A stretch of 64,000 bases of DNA from Labia minor. Lineage: Eukaryota; Arthropoda; Insecta; Dermaptera; Spongiphoridae. The notes under the pieces were generated by a model. That model ran no database searches. It was not told the origin of the DNA and saw only the letters and a program-made list of their open reading frames with translations. Positions 52,050 to 64,000 of this stretch are shown here, one piece after another (the first letter of the stretch is position 1; every line of letters starts with the position of its first letter). The translations under genes were made by a program, and so were the position numbers. The DNA lies in NCBI GenBank assembly GCA_963082975.1, contig OY720350.1:40913851-40977850 (forward strand), in the 5' to 3' direction.

Positions 52050-54785
52050 AGATAATTACTTAAATTAAATAAAATTTTTTTAAATAATTGTAATAATATT
52101 AATTAATAATATCAATGAATTAACCAAGATATATATTTTTCTAATCTAATTTTAACTTTCATTAACATAACATGTTTCTGTCTTTTATTATGTATTTCAT
52201 TTATTTGTTATAAATTATTAAACATTCTTATTCAGAGAACCAAAATAAAAAAAAACAACAACACCAAAACTAATTCATTACAATTATTAAATAATTAAAA
52301 AATATATTTTTTTATTATAATTTTAGATAACCCGTATATATTATCTAAAAGTGACTTGAGTGTTGATTATTAATTACTAATCCACTTTTATGAAACATTT
52401 GAAAATTTTTAACTAAATAATTACCCAAAATAAAAAGTTGTATTGACCATTTTTTCTTTAAACACGATTAATATTTTTTTTATGAATTATTTATTCAAAA
52501 AAAGAAAAAGAAAAAAGAAATTTCTTCTAACTTGTTTATTACATCTATATAAATATTGTCGAGTGTAGAAAGAATTTTAATTTTCTGTATAGTTTATGGA
52601 TTCTTAATAAAAGAAGTTTAAGAATTATCGCCATTATGTCACATTACAATGATTTATGTAGAAATGGCGAGGCTTGGGGCTGGAGTTGGGGAAGATGTCA
52701 GGCGAATAAAGAGAGAATTTAAATGGAAGGGGTTATAGTGAGATCACGTTAGAATGATATATAATTGACATAATTGATTTGTATTTATTTACATTAACAT
52801 TCCAAACGTTTGCGTGGGAAAAGCTGGATAAGACCTAAAGAGCCGACTGCATAAATACACAATAATTTTATCCACCAACACACATCATCATCATCAAAAA
52901 AATGTTTACTTCACGGCCGGTTCATCTAAAAAGTTAAAAAAAAAATTTCGTTCATTCTTAAAATGTCTATTGAATGTTAAATAACACTTTTAATCAATGA
53001 TGCTAGACAATTTATATTTATAAAAAGTGAAATGAAGTATTTTGTCTTTTTGCTGGCTGAGTTGATTGACACATCTACATAAATAGATTCTTTTCCTCGT
53101 TTATCTTTCTTCAATTTTATTAAAACAAAATATCTGAAATTAATTAGACTTTCTTTTTAAATACATTTATTAATGAGCTATTTAACTATAATTAACTATA
53201 TTTAAAGTCATTTATTTTTTATACCATGTATTGATCATTATACCTTCTTTTAGATTGTGTTATTTACCCTGACAGACATTAGGAGTTTATAGACCTGTTA
53301 AAAAAAAGAATGTGAGGAAAGAGGGTTGGCCATAAAAATAATATAATATCCACTTTTTGATTCCATATTATAAAATAGGAATTAAACTAAATTAGATTAT
53401 TTATTTATGAAAAAAAAAATAAATAAATAAAAATTGCTATTACCTATAATTTTTTTGATCTTTATTTATTTAATATATATATATATATGAACCCGGGACC
53501 ACGAGATATAATAAAATCAACTATATATTCTTTAAAATATTTCAATTTAAATACAAAAAAATACAGAACGAATTTATCTTCATTATTTTATTGATTTTTA
53601 TTTTCTCAATTTCCTATTCGTGCATTAAAATTCCCAAAAATATTACAGAAGATTAGGACTTTTAGACACCGCCAACGACTAAGCATCTTTTCAGATGTAA
53701 TCAAAAAACATTATTAATTAAATAAAAGGTAATCGAATTAAATATAGCATACAAAGTAATTTATATTTAATTGAAATTTTTAAACAAACTTAATTTATGT
53801 TTAAAATAAAGGAAGATTAACATTAAATAATCTACCTTTATTTTTCAAAATAATTAAAACCCAATTTATAAGGTTAAGTGTATATAGCGGGGGTATTTTT
53901 AATGGAAAATCTAAAACACAGGTATATATACTTATTTTTAATTATATAAAAATTATATATAATTATAAAAATAAATAAAAACACATGGAAGGTTTAATCT
54001 ATAAATATATAAAATTTTATAAATATTTATTCATCTTTTTTTTATTAAAGATTTTATGGCTCATTTATGGTGATTTTACTTGTGAGTGCCCCTATAGTTA
54101 AAAGTGTTCTGATCAGACAAAAAGGCGCGGATGAAAAAGTTTTTTTTTTCCTCGACTCTTCTTTACCTTCGCCTCTCTTGCCCTTCTGCTTTTGATTGTA
54201 AAACCGGCCGACAAATAGTCCAATTCAGAATGGGCAAAGAGAAAAAGAAATCTATCTCTCTTTCTGATCGAGAGATAAATTTCTTTTTCGATCGATCGAT
54301 CTTTTGATATTGATTCGTTCAAGTCAAACAAATGAAAGACTTTGAAATGACAAACATACACAAACAGCAATCCCTACCAAAAGAATTGAAATTTTAGTAA
54401 TAATTTGAATAGTTTATTGTTGAATTTATTGAATGATCATCTTCTATGATTAATTATATAGCCTAATTTATCAGGTAAACTGATTATACCATGAAAAAAT
54501 TTCAAATTAGAATGAATAATATGCTTTTACATACATTCTTATTTATTTATCTGCTTATTTAGAATTTTGAAGACTACATAAATGCTAGTCCTATAAGAAA
54601 TGCAGAGATTTGGAAAATATAACTTTTTAAATTGGCCTTTATTTAACTATCGTCAGTATATAGAAAAAGTCTAAAAAGTGTTAAAATTTGTATTATACAT
54701 ATCATGGAGATTAATTGAAAAATAAAACGAAATTTAGTTTATAATTTTATTTTAATCTTATAAAATTTTATAGTGAAAAAAGTAA
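52050..54785. other. AT-rich stretch, no firm gene
   Basis: Mostly AT-rich. A mixed segment lies at 52,640-52,740 and another at 54,110-54,370. The latter contains an 85-codon minus-strand frame rich in charged residues that matches nothing known and overlaps low-complexity CTCTTT/GATC-type sequence. A scrap of the 54.9-kb SINE (GAACCCGGGACCACGAGATA) is at about 53,488-53,508. Confidence 0.4.
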
Positions 54786-54794
54786 AGATTTAAA

Positions 54795-55060
54795 AAAAAC
54801 CCTCCAACTTTTGTATGTCATCAAGTCGGTTATATCAATTAGGTATCCTATGATCAGTAGAATGAGTCCTATCAACCTTTACCTTGATTTTCTTGATCGG
54901 AGACGCTACTTTTTATCAATTAGCTTCACAATGTTGATCCCGGACGCTAGGTTGACTCCCTCCCATAGATAAATTTTCTTGCCAGGCCCGGGACTTGAAC
55001 CCGGGACCACGAGAATGGGAGCCACGCTACCTCACACCCTGTGGCGCCTTCATCAAAAAA
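54795..55060 (-). mobile_element. tRNA-derived SINE
   Basis: On the minus strand the head (about 55,050-54,965) reads GGCGCCACAGGGTGTGAGGT ... CTCGTGGTCCCGGGTTCAAG then TCCCGGGCC. The string GGTTCAAGTCC is a perfect polymerase III B box inside a CCCGGG-loop-CCCGGG T-arm. The A box is less clear. A body of about 160 bp (AGGGAGTCAACCTAGCGTCC ... CATACAAAAGTTGGAGGG) follows, ending in a T-rich tract at about 54,800. Its composition contrasts with the AT-rich flanks. A second fragment of the same head lies at 53.49 kb. Confidence 0.7.
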
Positions 55061-56729
55061 AATATTTACATTAAAAATAAATAAATATAAAATAATAATA
55101 ATTAAATCACAAATATATATATTGATAATTCAAGAGTAATGTTAAAAGAGATAGAAACCTTTATGTTGCAAGTTGCAATTTCGATTTACCAACTTGGATA
55201 AAGACTGATTATTCTTTTTTTTTTTATTATTTATTAAAACTCAATTCATGAAAAAGCAAAAGTGTAGTTGCTAGTATTTTCAAAATGAATTAAAATTAAT
55301 TTTTTTTAATAAAAATTATAAATATAAGAATAAAAGGTTTAAGAGAAAAAATAAATGTAAACAACAATGCAAATTATTTGAAATTATATCTTATATAAAT
55401 ATACATTTAATAATAAATTATGTTTTTAATTTATATTATTTTAATTAAAATAGTTTGCACTCTATTAACTAATTTTTTTTAGTTTTGAATTTATTTTAAT
55501 AATTAATTTAAAAAAAAGGATTTATTTTTGTATATAAAGGGAACTATCAAAAACTGTACTCTGAAATAGAAATAATTAAAATTTCGAAGGTTTACGCTTT
55601 CATATTTTAATTTTTTCAATCTTAATAAATTCAAGTTACTAAATTTAATACTCTACTAGGTATAATACTACTTAAGTTAATTTTGGAATGTTTTTTATAG
55701 AAAAAAAAATTGAACTTTATTCAAAGAATTGCCTTCAAATTATCAAACATTAAAGTACTTTATTTTAATTAATTCAAATGGTGGAGTTTAAATTTCTGAG
55801 CAATAATTGTGCAAAAAAAAAAAAAAAAAAAAAACAAACTATATAATGCAGTTAGTTTGTAATTTTTTTAAATAATAATCTTTCTCTCTCTCATCATTAA
55901 AAAAAATGAAATACTTAAAGAAAAGAAAATATTAAACTTTAAACTCCTTTTCATTCTTATTTTTTTTTTCTAACACGAATAATAATAAAATTATATATTA
56001 TTATCTAATGTTCTCAGTCGATTCATTTGAAGAAAAATTAAAACAGTTATTATGTGCGGTAGCATCGAATTAAGTAAATCATGTCAACTTCTAATGAATG
56101 GCTACCCATCTTCTGTTATTAATTAAATCAATGTAATAGAGGTAAAATTTAATTTTTTAAAAAATTAAAAAGAGAGAGAGAGAGAGCCAGACACCTACGA
56201 AATTATCATATATAATACAATGATAATGAACAATTATTCTTTTTTTTTTTTTACAAAAAGGAAATGGAATTTTTAAAAGAGTGCCAATGAATTAACGGAT
56301 GCATCTATTAAATAATAATAATAATAATTATTAACATTAATAATTTTCAAAATGGAGAATGATATAATAAATGGTTAATTTTTTTAATCTAATTGTTTCA
56401 TTGAATAAATGAATATATATATATATATATATAAGCTTATAAAATAATAAGAAGGAAATATTTAAAATATTATACACATCCAATGGTCAATCTTTTAATT
56501 AATTTCAATTGCTAAAATATTTAAATTTTCACTTCACTCTGATAGTTATAAGTTTACTCTATTGATGAATATTTAATTAATTAAGATCAATTTGTTTATA
56601 AAATGAAAAAGCTTTATTTAGTATACTCCCAAATCAATTTTATCAAGTAATTTCAGTAAATAACTTTGTAAATTATAAATGTTTTTCGCCAAATTTAAAA
56701 AATCGCTTGACAAAAGTAATTACTCCACA
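55061..56729. other. AT-rich stretch, no gene seen
   Basis: It holds an A run of about 22 bp at 55,813, an AG run at 56,171-56,186, a TAA run at 56,310 and a (TA)n run at 56,410. No gene or terminus is supportable. Confidence 0.45.
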
Positions 56730-56740
56730 CAACCCTATAG

Positions 56741-57013
56741 CCAAAGTGGTGGTCCGCGAGAAAATTTCGCTGGTCCGCAGAAAAATGTGGAATATCCTTA
56801 CTCATCATGTTAAGTTATGTTTTAAGATGCATTTAAACATGATTCAATTCATAACAACACGTGATAAGTTATAAAAACTCAATGTTTATGTGTTCTTTGA
56901 TCACAATTTTTATTTATAAATATATTTAACACTTAAAAAATCCTATTAGTGGTCCGCGGGATTTAAATTATGAATTAACTGGTCCGTGAGGTCAAAAAGT
57001 TTGGCGACCGCTG
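56741..57013. mobile_element. hAT-derived non-autonomous element
   Basis: The right end reads GGTCAAAAAGTTTGGCGACC-GCTG, a hAT-type terminus. Four copies of a TGGTCCGC-like motif (56,750, 56,773, 56,951, 56,982) sit near both ends. The flanks CTATAGCC (56,735-56,742) and CTATAGAC (57,014-57,021) match at 7 of 8 positions, suggesting an 8-bp target duplication. The left terminus starts at CAAAGTGGTGGTCCGC and seems to lack its outermost 10 bp (CAGCGGTCGC by comparison with the right end). No coding sequence is present. Confidence 0.65.
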
Positions 57014-57075
57014 CTATAGACAATATCACTGAAAATTTCCTATCAACTTTACATATTGACAGTCACTAATATCCT

Positions 57076-57745
57076 ATGACAAATTTTAAAAAAATAAAAA
57101 CAACCAAAATCAAACATTTTATACGACAAAACACTAAACCAAAAAAGACTCCAGGAAATGACTTAATTACTGGTAAAATGATTAAAGAACTGCATGAAAA
57201 GGCAGTTCTTCTAATAACTAATAATCTCAACGCCATTATCAATTTAGGTTATTTTCCTTTACAGTAGAAAAATGCAGATATCTTAATGATTCTGAAACCT
57301 GGTAAAACTCCGGAAGAAGTAAGTACTTTCCTATAAACCCATAAAGCTTGTTGACGATTCTTTCCAAACTGTTCGAAAGTGTGTTATTGAGGAGACCTTT
57401 TCTAAATGATAACAATGTTATCCCTGTTCATTAATTTGGTTTTAGAGATGGACACGGCACCATTGAGCAGGTTTTTAGATTTGTTAAGGTCATCAATAAC
57501 GATCTTGGAAACAAAAGATTCTGCTCAGCTTTGTTCCTGGATATTTCACAGGCATTTGACAAGTTAATAATATATTTCTCTACATTAACATTAGAATTAT
57601 TAAACATCATCCGACAGGAAGGTCCTTCAGGGTGAGTTGGGTGATTCAGCCACCTTCGTAACGACACTGCTGTTGTTTCTTCACATAGGGATGCAAATAT
57701 TGTTTCTGCAATTCTCCAGCAACATCTTAGCATAATAAAAATCGT
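57076..57745 (+). pseudogene. Jockey-like LINE reverse transcriptase relic
   Basis: The first frame (57,076-57,267) contains TPGNDLITGKMIKELHEKAV and INLGYFPLQ, the start of the RT fingers ('KxPGxDxI...L...YFPxxWK'). A stop replaces the expected Trp codon. After frame changes come KNADILMILKPGKTPEEVS, LTILSKLF-like and HQFGFRDGHGTIEQVFRFVK remnants, then CSALFLDISQAFDKL (catalytic Asp of the RT palm, about 57,530-57,562). Next, a damaged active-site block (RNDTAVVSSHRDANIV at about 57,657) stands where FADDTAV is expected. Only about 100 bp separate these two palm motifs, far less than normal, so part of the palm is deleted. The 115-codon minus-strand frame here is a shadow. Confidence 0.87.
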
Positions 57746-57800
57746 GTAATCGAAGAAAACATTGAGCAAAACCTTCACATTTGGTCGAACTTAGAGTGCT

Positions 57801-60020
57801 TTTTTAAAGCGCCTGTACCACTTATAAATATTTTTTTAAGAAAATAGACTCGCCGAATGCGACAGTCAACATTGAGTGGAACACTTTATTTATTATAGAT
57901 TATTTGATCCATTTTTTTAAGTAAAATATCGAAAAACACACAAGAACAAGACTAACTTTTTCAGACTAATCCAAAATGGCTGATAATGCAAAAATATGAA
58001 AAACATATGTGTACCAACAGAACAAAAAAAAAATTTCGATAATCGAATATACACAGAACGCGAAAATTCAAAAATCATCTTTTCTTTGGAAGAGATCTAT
58101 CGTATAATAGAGGTGATAAAGTTATTTGGGAAATTTAATCGAAAGATTATTTTAGTAGGTTATTGAAAAATGTCGAAATATAAATATAAATATAAATATC
58201 AGATGGTACTTTTTATAAACACATTTTATTATAAATAAAATTTTTTATTAAATATATTTTTTTATAATTTGTATTTTATATGAATCATTAAATTAAATAT
58301 TACTCCTAATTGATTAATATTTTCTAAAACAAAGCAAGTAATATTTTTTATATTTAAATTTATATTTTAAAAAATTGTTCAATTTGCAAATTTGAGTGAA
58401 AACGAAGATCCAAATGAAAGAATTGGTTAAAGAATGAAAGTCACGATGGTTAAAAAATTAAAATAAGTCTGTATATTTTTGTTGATGATATTGAATTGAT
58501 ATTTTCTTTATACACATATTTTATAGAATTATTATATTACTTGACATATTTTGTTACTTTGTATTTGTTGAAAATATCATTAAAGAGTAGTATAGTAAAA
58601 ATTTTATAAGGTAGCTCATTTTCTCTTGAAATTTTTGTAAATATTTTTTTTAACTAAGATGTGTGTGTCCTATGATGATATAAATTAAACATTGGTTTAT
58701 TAAACAGTGTTCATTTTTCTGAGGTCATCTATACAGAAATTTTCATAAAATAAAAGAACTTGTTGTCATTATTAATATGGTATATAAGCAATATAAAAAT
58801 CGAAAAAAGAAGATTGTGGATATGAATATCTTAATATACTGATTGAATCAAAATGAATTAAAACCTTTCTCATACAAACTTTCAACAAATTACTATGAAT
58901 TAAATAATAATTTACCTTAACTTGCTTCACTTATCTTTTCTTTGTATATTTTTGTTTGATTTTTTTTTATTAAAAACGATTTGAAATAATTTGTCTATTT
59001 TAATTCGCGTTTTTTCATTTCTATATCTGTGCGAAATTTTCGCATTGGCCAGGTAGTACTTAATATTATAATATAATAGTAAAATATATATATATATATA
59101 TTTCCAAGTGTGTGACGTCATCAAATGTAGTAGGTATAATTGTAGAACAGATAGTTAAATGTGCGAGTGAGAGAGAGAAAGAGAAGAAGACACTAGTTGG
59201 AAGCCCTCATCGAAGTAATGTAAACATGTTTGTTGTCTGTTCCTTGGACTTTTATCGAATGCATTGATCGTAACCACTGAACTTAATGAGTCTACTAATT
59301 AATCTGATCAGCCCGCATTGAAATTTCCTTTTCTTGTGCAATAAAAAATATTCAAATGAAATTATATATTATTTTTTAAAAAGTATATATTGAATTATTT
59401 TCTATCTCCCTGTTTTTTTTTTTTTAACTAAGTCACGATTGCCGTTTACTATAAATAACATTTTTTTTTATTCCTCTCTTCCATCTTGATGGAGAAAAAT
59501 AACGAATTGGCATAATCCATTTGCCTTGTGTATATATAAAAGGATTATCAAACGAATGAATAGTCTCGTTGTTTCGTCTGTGATGGGATGATATGCAATA
59601 TTCATGGCTTTGAAAACAAAAACAAACATTTTTATTAAAATTTTGTTTTGTTTTTCTATTAAGTATTTTTATCATTTATACCTGTACATTATATATATAT
59701 ATATATATTCACACAATAATCATAATAATAAAGATTTAGAATAAAATGTTGTATAAATTGTAGAGAGATAAAAAATAATATCTAACTATTAAATAAATTA
59801 AAGATAAGAATTAAATGTTGATGATGATTACATATCCTTGAAACTAACTTTCTCATTAAAAAAAAATTTTATTTATGGTAAGTATTTCGTTTGTATATTT
59901 GTAAGTATATTTATATTAAAAAAGATAAATAGTAGATATTTTAACAATTTTCGAAAAAATAAAATTTAATAATTATTTAATAATTGGTATATTATAAGAA
60001 TTACCATCAAAATTGAAATA
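57801..60020. other. AT-rich stretch, no gene seen
   Basis: AT-rich with an AG-rich run at 59,168-59,190, a TGACGTCA at about 59,112 and (TA)n runs at 59,083 and 59,690. Frames of 65 and 80 codons on the minus strand have background composition and no domain. Confidence 0.4.
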
Positions 60021-60021
60021 T

Positions 60022-60440
60022 ATAAAACTATTCTATCATGCGAGTGTGAGGCGTGGTCTATGACCATGTGGGACGAAAATAGATTTAAAGGATTCTTTAA
60101 AGCATTTATAGTGCAAAGAAGGATGAAATCACGAGGAATGTCGGAGATTTCATAATGAGAAATTGCATGACCACTAAGCATCTTCAAACATAGTTAGAAA
60201 AATGGAGGACGTTGTGATGTGACAAGAAAAAGTATAAGAAATAAAAAACTAACGACAAGCTTATTTATAAGGAGATCGTTTGGAAAGTGACTGGTTGGTA
60301 GACTAATGATGTAACGGGAAAACAATTAAGGGAGTTGGGAGAAAATAGGAGTTGGATGGAGGTGGAACACGATAAGACGTTTCGGGGAGAGTGGTTCATT
60401 CGGTCAAGTTCCAAAGGATGACACATAGGTAAGATAAAAA
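60022..60440 (+). pseudogene. LINE-A relic: post-RT region and tail
   Basis: In-frame remnants appear in the order expected for LINE-A: CECEAWSMTMWDENRFKGFF (compare CEA-SMTLGNESQFRIFEN at 39.64 kb), then a decayed middle, then a GRLMM-like segment, and NRSWMEVEHDKTFRGEW near 60,345-60,395 (compare GRSWMDVAQDMDTWRN at 36.1 kb). Several stops and indels show that it is non-functional. The 73-codon minus-strand frame is a shadow. Confidence 0.72.
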
Positions 60441-62413
60441 GTTATATTTTTATGACAAATAAAATTTTAAACTACCTTTAAATTTCTTAAATTGTTAATT
60501 AATTTTTTTATAAAATCAATGTTATTAGGAGAGAAGGAAATTAAAATTGGATATAAGATCAGTCACAGGGTCAAAATCTTTCAAGTTGACTAGCATTTCA
60601 GTTAACACAGTTTCGTTTATATTTTTATATCTTAAAATTCTAATAAATGAACATAAAACGAGTTTACTCGATAAAAATTGAAAATAAATATAATAATATA
60701 TTTGTCTTAAAATTCTACTTAATCATAAATAGTACAATTATTTTTTTTTCTAATATAATATGAAATTAATTAACTTTATTGCAATAAAAATAATATAATA
60801 AAATATGATACTTCACCATATTTTATACTTTAGACAGGAAAGAAAAACAATTATTTATTTTCATTAAAAAATAATCTTTAATAATGATATAGATAACTTA
60901 TTTATTTATAATAAAACATTTATTTTTATCATAGAAAAAGCGAGTTTTTTTGTTTATCGTGGATGAAATCTGAAGTCATTATCTGACCATAATTACAGTT
61001 TAAATTTTTTTAACAAACATGGTGGTATCATCAATTAGCATTGTTAGCGAAAAAGTCATTAAATTTGTTGTTTTTTTTAAAAAAATTTTATTTCAATATT
61101 AAAAACAATCACTTGTTGACACACAACACAAAAGGTTACAGATAAATTATAGATTAAAGATTAAACTATTACAAAAATAAACCATGTGGGCAAATATTTA
61201 TTTAATTAACTATACATAAAATAAAGCATGTGCGTTGAAATTTAAAATTTTAATTTAACATCGACTGATAAAAAAAGGTGTGAAATGATCATTTATAAAT
61301 AATTAAGAAATAAAAAAAAAAATTAGTTTAGGAATTTTACATAATTAATCTTCAATTTAAGGAAAAAACATCCTGAAAACTTCTTAAAATATTCAAAGCC
61401 TATATAATATTTATTTGTTTCATTTTTTTATTTCTTATATAATTTTTTTTTATTTTTTTTCGTTAATTTTTTAAAATAATGATTATTAAATATTTATTTA
61501 TTTATATTTATTGGATGAGTTGGCTTTATCTATTTTTTTTAATTTTATATATTATATAGATTTTTAATGAAATATATTGAGTCTGATACTATGGAATCGG
61601 CAAGGATATAGTTTATTGTTTGATTGGCTGTGCCCCGGAAAAGATAACTTTATACTATTTGATGGAAGCTTTTTTTTGGTTGAAGGAAACATTAATTAAG
61701 AACAATTTATGATCGACGATGGTTGATGGCGCAATAATAATAACAATATTTATTAAATTAAATTATTTTTTTAAATAAATAATTGTGTTTAATTTATTTA
61801 ATATTTATGTGAGTATGGTCTACGAAATTTTCTATTTCAGGAGAAATCATTATTTAAATATTTTTTAATAGTATATTAATCTTCAAATAATATTAATTTT
61901 CGATAGATTTATTTCATCAGAGAGAAGTGATAGATTTAGCAATTTATATATATAAAAATAAAAATATCAATCTTCAAAGAAGGGCTTTGGTGTCTTAAAT
62001 GGAGATTCGAGGTCGATTTCTAAATCAACGATTGCATTTTGACTCTCCATTCACCCCCTCCCTTCTCTTATGCTTATTCCATTTTCAGTGACGATGAATA
62101 TTTAATATACGCTACTGGTTTTGAAATTCTTGATTATTTAATGACAACTAATCATAAATCCATTGATTAGAGTGGGGCTAATAAACGTCTTTCTATATTA
62201 GAGATTGAAATATTCAAGTTAATGTTAATAAGTGCAAAAATTCAAATCTAGAAATACTGATTTAATTTTCCATTAAGTCTAAATATTCTCTTTGGAAATT
62301 GTTACAATATTATAATGAAAATATGTGCTGTGACCAGGCATAGAACCGACCGACGATTTAAAATAAATTAATTTCCAAACAACATAATATATATATATAT
62401 ATATTTATATATA
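60441..62413. other. AT-rich stretch, no gene seen
   Basis: AT-rich DNA. The 61,560-61,740 and 61,975-62,100 segments are slightly less AT-rich and unique, but show no recognisable motif. Confidence 0.4.
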
Positions 62414-62737
62414 TAAAGTATAAAAAAAAAATTTAAAATTAGATTTAAAATGACTAAATTATATTATCTTGGTTTTTATTTTTAGTTTAATTACTCAATA
62501 ATTAATTACTTCTATATTTTAAGTAAAATATTTTTGTACAAAGAAATAAAATTAATACTTTGTAAACTACCACTTTCTGTTTCCAGATATACTCCAAAAG
62601 TTGATGAATTCAGGAAATCATTAAGTAAATATACCAAATTTTATCAAAATTTGTTGAGCAGTCCAAGCTGTACACATCTATACGGACACACAGACGGAGG
62701 GACGGACAGACAGACAGACATCATGCTAAAATACTTT
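62330..62737 (-). repeat. F1 repeat family, variant copy (reverse)
   Basis: It contains, reversed, the F1 core (CCAAATTTTATCAAAATTTG), the microsatellite GGACAGACAGACAGACATCA at about 62,702 and the TGCTAAAATACTTTTTT end. It extends left into TAATTACTCAATAATTAATT, which is shared only with the 2.4-kb variant. A trace of an F1 end (GAACCGACCGACG) is at about 62,343. The 73-codon frame at 62,534-62,755 is incidental. Confidence 0.75.
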
Positions 62738-62738
62738 T

Positions 62739-63328
62739 TTACCGACCGACGATAGTAAGTTTTCACACCAAATTTCACATGTGGAGATTTTTACATATCT
62801 CCACGTATCATGCATTTTCTTAATAGAAAAAAGTATTTTTAGCATCATGTCTGACCGTCCGTATAGATGTGTACAGCTTGAACGGCTCAACGGATTTTGA
62901 TGAAATTTGGTATATTTACTTAATGCATCAGTATGATGAATTGATCAACTTTTGGTGCAAAGTATTAGCGATCGACGATAGGAAGATAAAGGTTATTTTC
63001 ACACCAAATTTCACATGAGGAGATTTTTTACATATCACCACGAATCATGCACTTTGTATTGGTTTTATCCTCGAGAAAAATCATCTTTATTAGTTTTTTC
63101 TTAATTTAAAATTATATGACGTCATCCAGCCATTCATGGCGTCACAGTCAGCGCCTCCATATATATTATAAATAAAATAAAATTAAAAATATTTATGTTC
63201 TATTCATATCTTTTTTTTATTACATTAATAGATATATTAAAATTATTTGAAATTGTTTCTGTAGCTGGAAATTAATTTACTTCAAACCGTCGGTCGGTTC
63301 GGACCTGGCCACAGGTCAATTTATTTTG
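62739..63328 (+). repeat. F1 repeat family, full-length copy
   Basis: The left end TTACCGACCGACGATAGTAA is joined directly to the previous reversed copy. The microsatellite is short (GTCTGACCGTCCG, about 62,848). The core GATGAAATTTGGTATATTTA is intact, one TGACGTCA is intact (about 63,118) and the second is mutated to TGGCGTCA. The right end is CCGTCGGTCGGTTCGGACCT with the hairpin GACCTG-GCCA-CAGGTC. Confidence 0.9.
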
Positions 63329-63428
63329 TTTACAAAATGCATGATTTGTGGAGATAAGTAAAAATCACCACAAGTGAAATTTGGTGTGAAAACAATATCT
63401 TCCCTTCGTATCGTCGGTCGGTAAAAAT
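63329..63428 (-). repeat. F1 left-end fragment (reverse)
   Basis: This is the complement of the first 100 bp of F1, ending CGTCGGTCGGTAAAAATA. Together with the plus copy it creates an apparent 690-bp element with inverted 100-bp ends. Confidence 0.85.
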
Positions 63429-64000
63429 ATAGAATTAAATAATATAAAATAAGATAATAATTAAATGATGGTATAATTTCTAAATCTTTTTTATCATTAT
63501 CATTATCTTAACAAATTAGTATAACTTAATATAATAGTATACAGTGTACTAATGATGAAATATATATTTATATTCGAAAGTTTATTTTTTTCTACTTCTA
63601 GAGAAAATGATAAATTTTAATATTTTTAAATAATTCGTGAATATTTTTTATTAACAACTTTTTTTAATTTTAAATTTGTATTATTTCTTTGATTTTTAAT
63701 AAAAATTTAGAGAAAATAAAAAATATATTTTATAAAATTTAGTTTTAATTTATTTATAAATACATATAAGAATATATAAAAAAAGGAAAATATCAAAGAA
63801 TCTCAACAATAAATTAATTTATTTATTAGAAAGAAAATAAAGAATCTCATTAATTATTAGTTTAAATTTATGATGGTGAGTTAAACTATTCATTAAAATT
63901 AAATGTTGTAGGTATTCAATACAACAAGGAACAATTCTCGTTTATTGATAGTCTGATAAACATAAAAATGATTTAACAAGATACAACGTTGTTGAATATT
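63429..64000. other. AT-rich stretch, no gene seen
   Basis: Low-complexity AT-rich DNA to the end of the window. Nothing is supportable. Confidence 0.5.

Noticed and set aside
54113..54370. 85-codon minus-strand frame with KSRRAREAKVKKSRGKKK
   Set aside because: Basic run from AG-rich low-complexity DNA, with no recognisable domain or flanking gene signals.
57431..57778. 115-codon minus-strand frame
   Set aside because: Antisense shadow of the plus-strand jockey-like RT relic, whose motifs are clear.

Overview
This window looks like non-coding DNA from an invertebrate animal nuclear genome. It is strongly AT-rich and full of AT microsatellites, poly(A)/poly(T) runs and degenerate transposable elements. 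It has no prokaryote-style gene packing, no convincing host protein-coding exon, no rRNA and no functional tRNA. The element mix (piggyBac, DD41D mariner, Tc1, hAT, jockey/R1-like LINEs, tRNA-derived SINEs and microsatellite-bearing repeats) fits an arthropod best. That is inference, and I cannot name the species.

Layout. Positions 1-5,250 hold tandem repeats, a hAT terminus, a diverged F1 repeat, a GC-richer island (3.84-4.72 kb) and a tRNA-SINE head. From 5.2 to 18.7 kb come an F1 copy, a LINE-A 3' relic, a complete Tc1-type element carrying only a DNA-binding domain (9.37-9.95 kb), an F2 copy, GC-hairpin repeats, an R1-like LINE scrap, a second SINE head and a complete 273-bp hAT MITE with a perfect 8-bp target duplication (17.5 kb). 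A 3-kb foldback structure fills 18.7-21.7 kb. From 22.7 to 29 kb, F1 and F2 copies alternate around a LINE insertion with a 19-bp target duplication and an (AAG)n tail (24.75-25.22 kb). From 30 to 40 kb there is a possible Penelope-like tail, a truncated DD41D mariner abutting a LINE-A tail, a 250-bp tandem duplication, and a LINE reverse transcriptase split by a piggyBac-type MITE. The centrepiece at 41.85-44.70 kb is a full-length piggyBac element with TTAA duplications, matching termini and a frameshifted transposase. From 45 to 52 kb lie F1, F2 and F3 copies nested in one another, a CpG-rich island (50.2-50.6 kb) and a 5'-truncated LINE with a 15-bp target duplication and poly(A). From 52 to 64 kb there is a SINE, a hAT-derived element, a jockey-like RT relic, a LINE-A relic and an inverted cluster of F1 copies.

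How it works together. Nothing here is an operon-like system. The window records nested transposition: MITE in LINE, F3 in F2, a poly(A) insert in F2, a repeat inside piggyBac, and LINE-A against mariner. The most notable unexplained signal is a pair of repeat families (F1 and F2). Both combine subterminal inverted repeats, a terminal hairpin and a central microsatellite, and both share a short core (ATGAAATTTGGTA) just beyond the microsatellite. This resembles Helentron-derived non-autonomous elements, but no rolling-circle protein is present to prove it. A few lower-AT, repeat-poor islands (3.8-4.7, 8.5-9.2, 37.1-37.6 and 50.2-51.1 kb) are the best candidates for host regulatory or exonic sequence.
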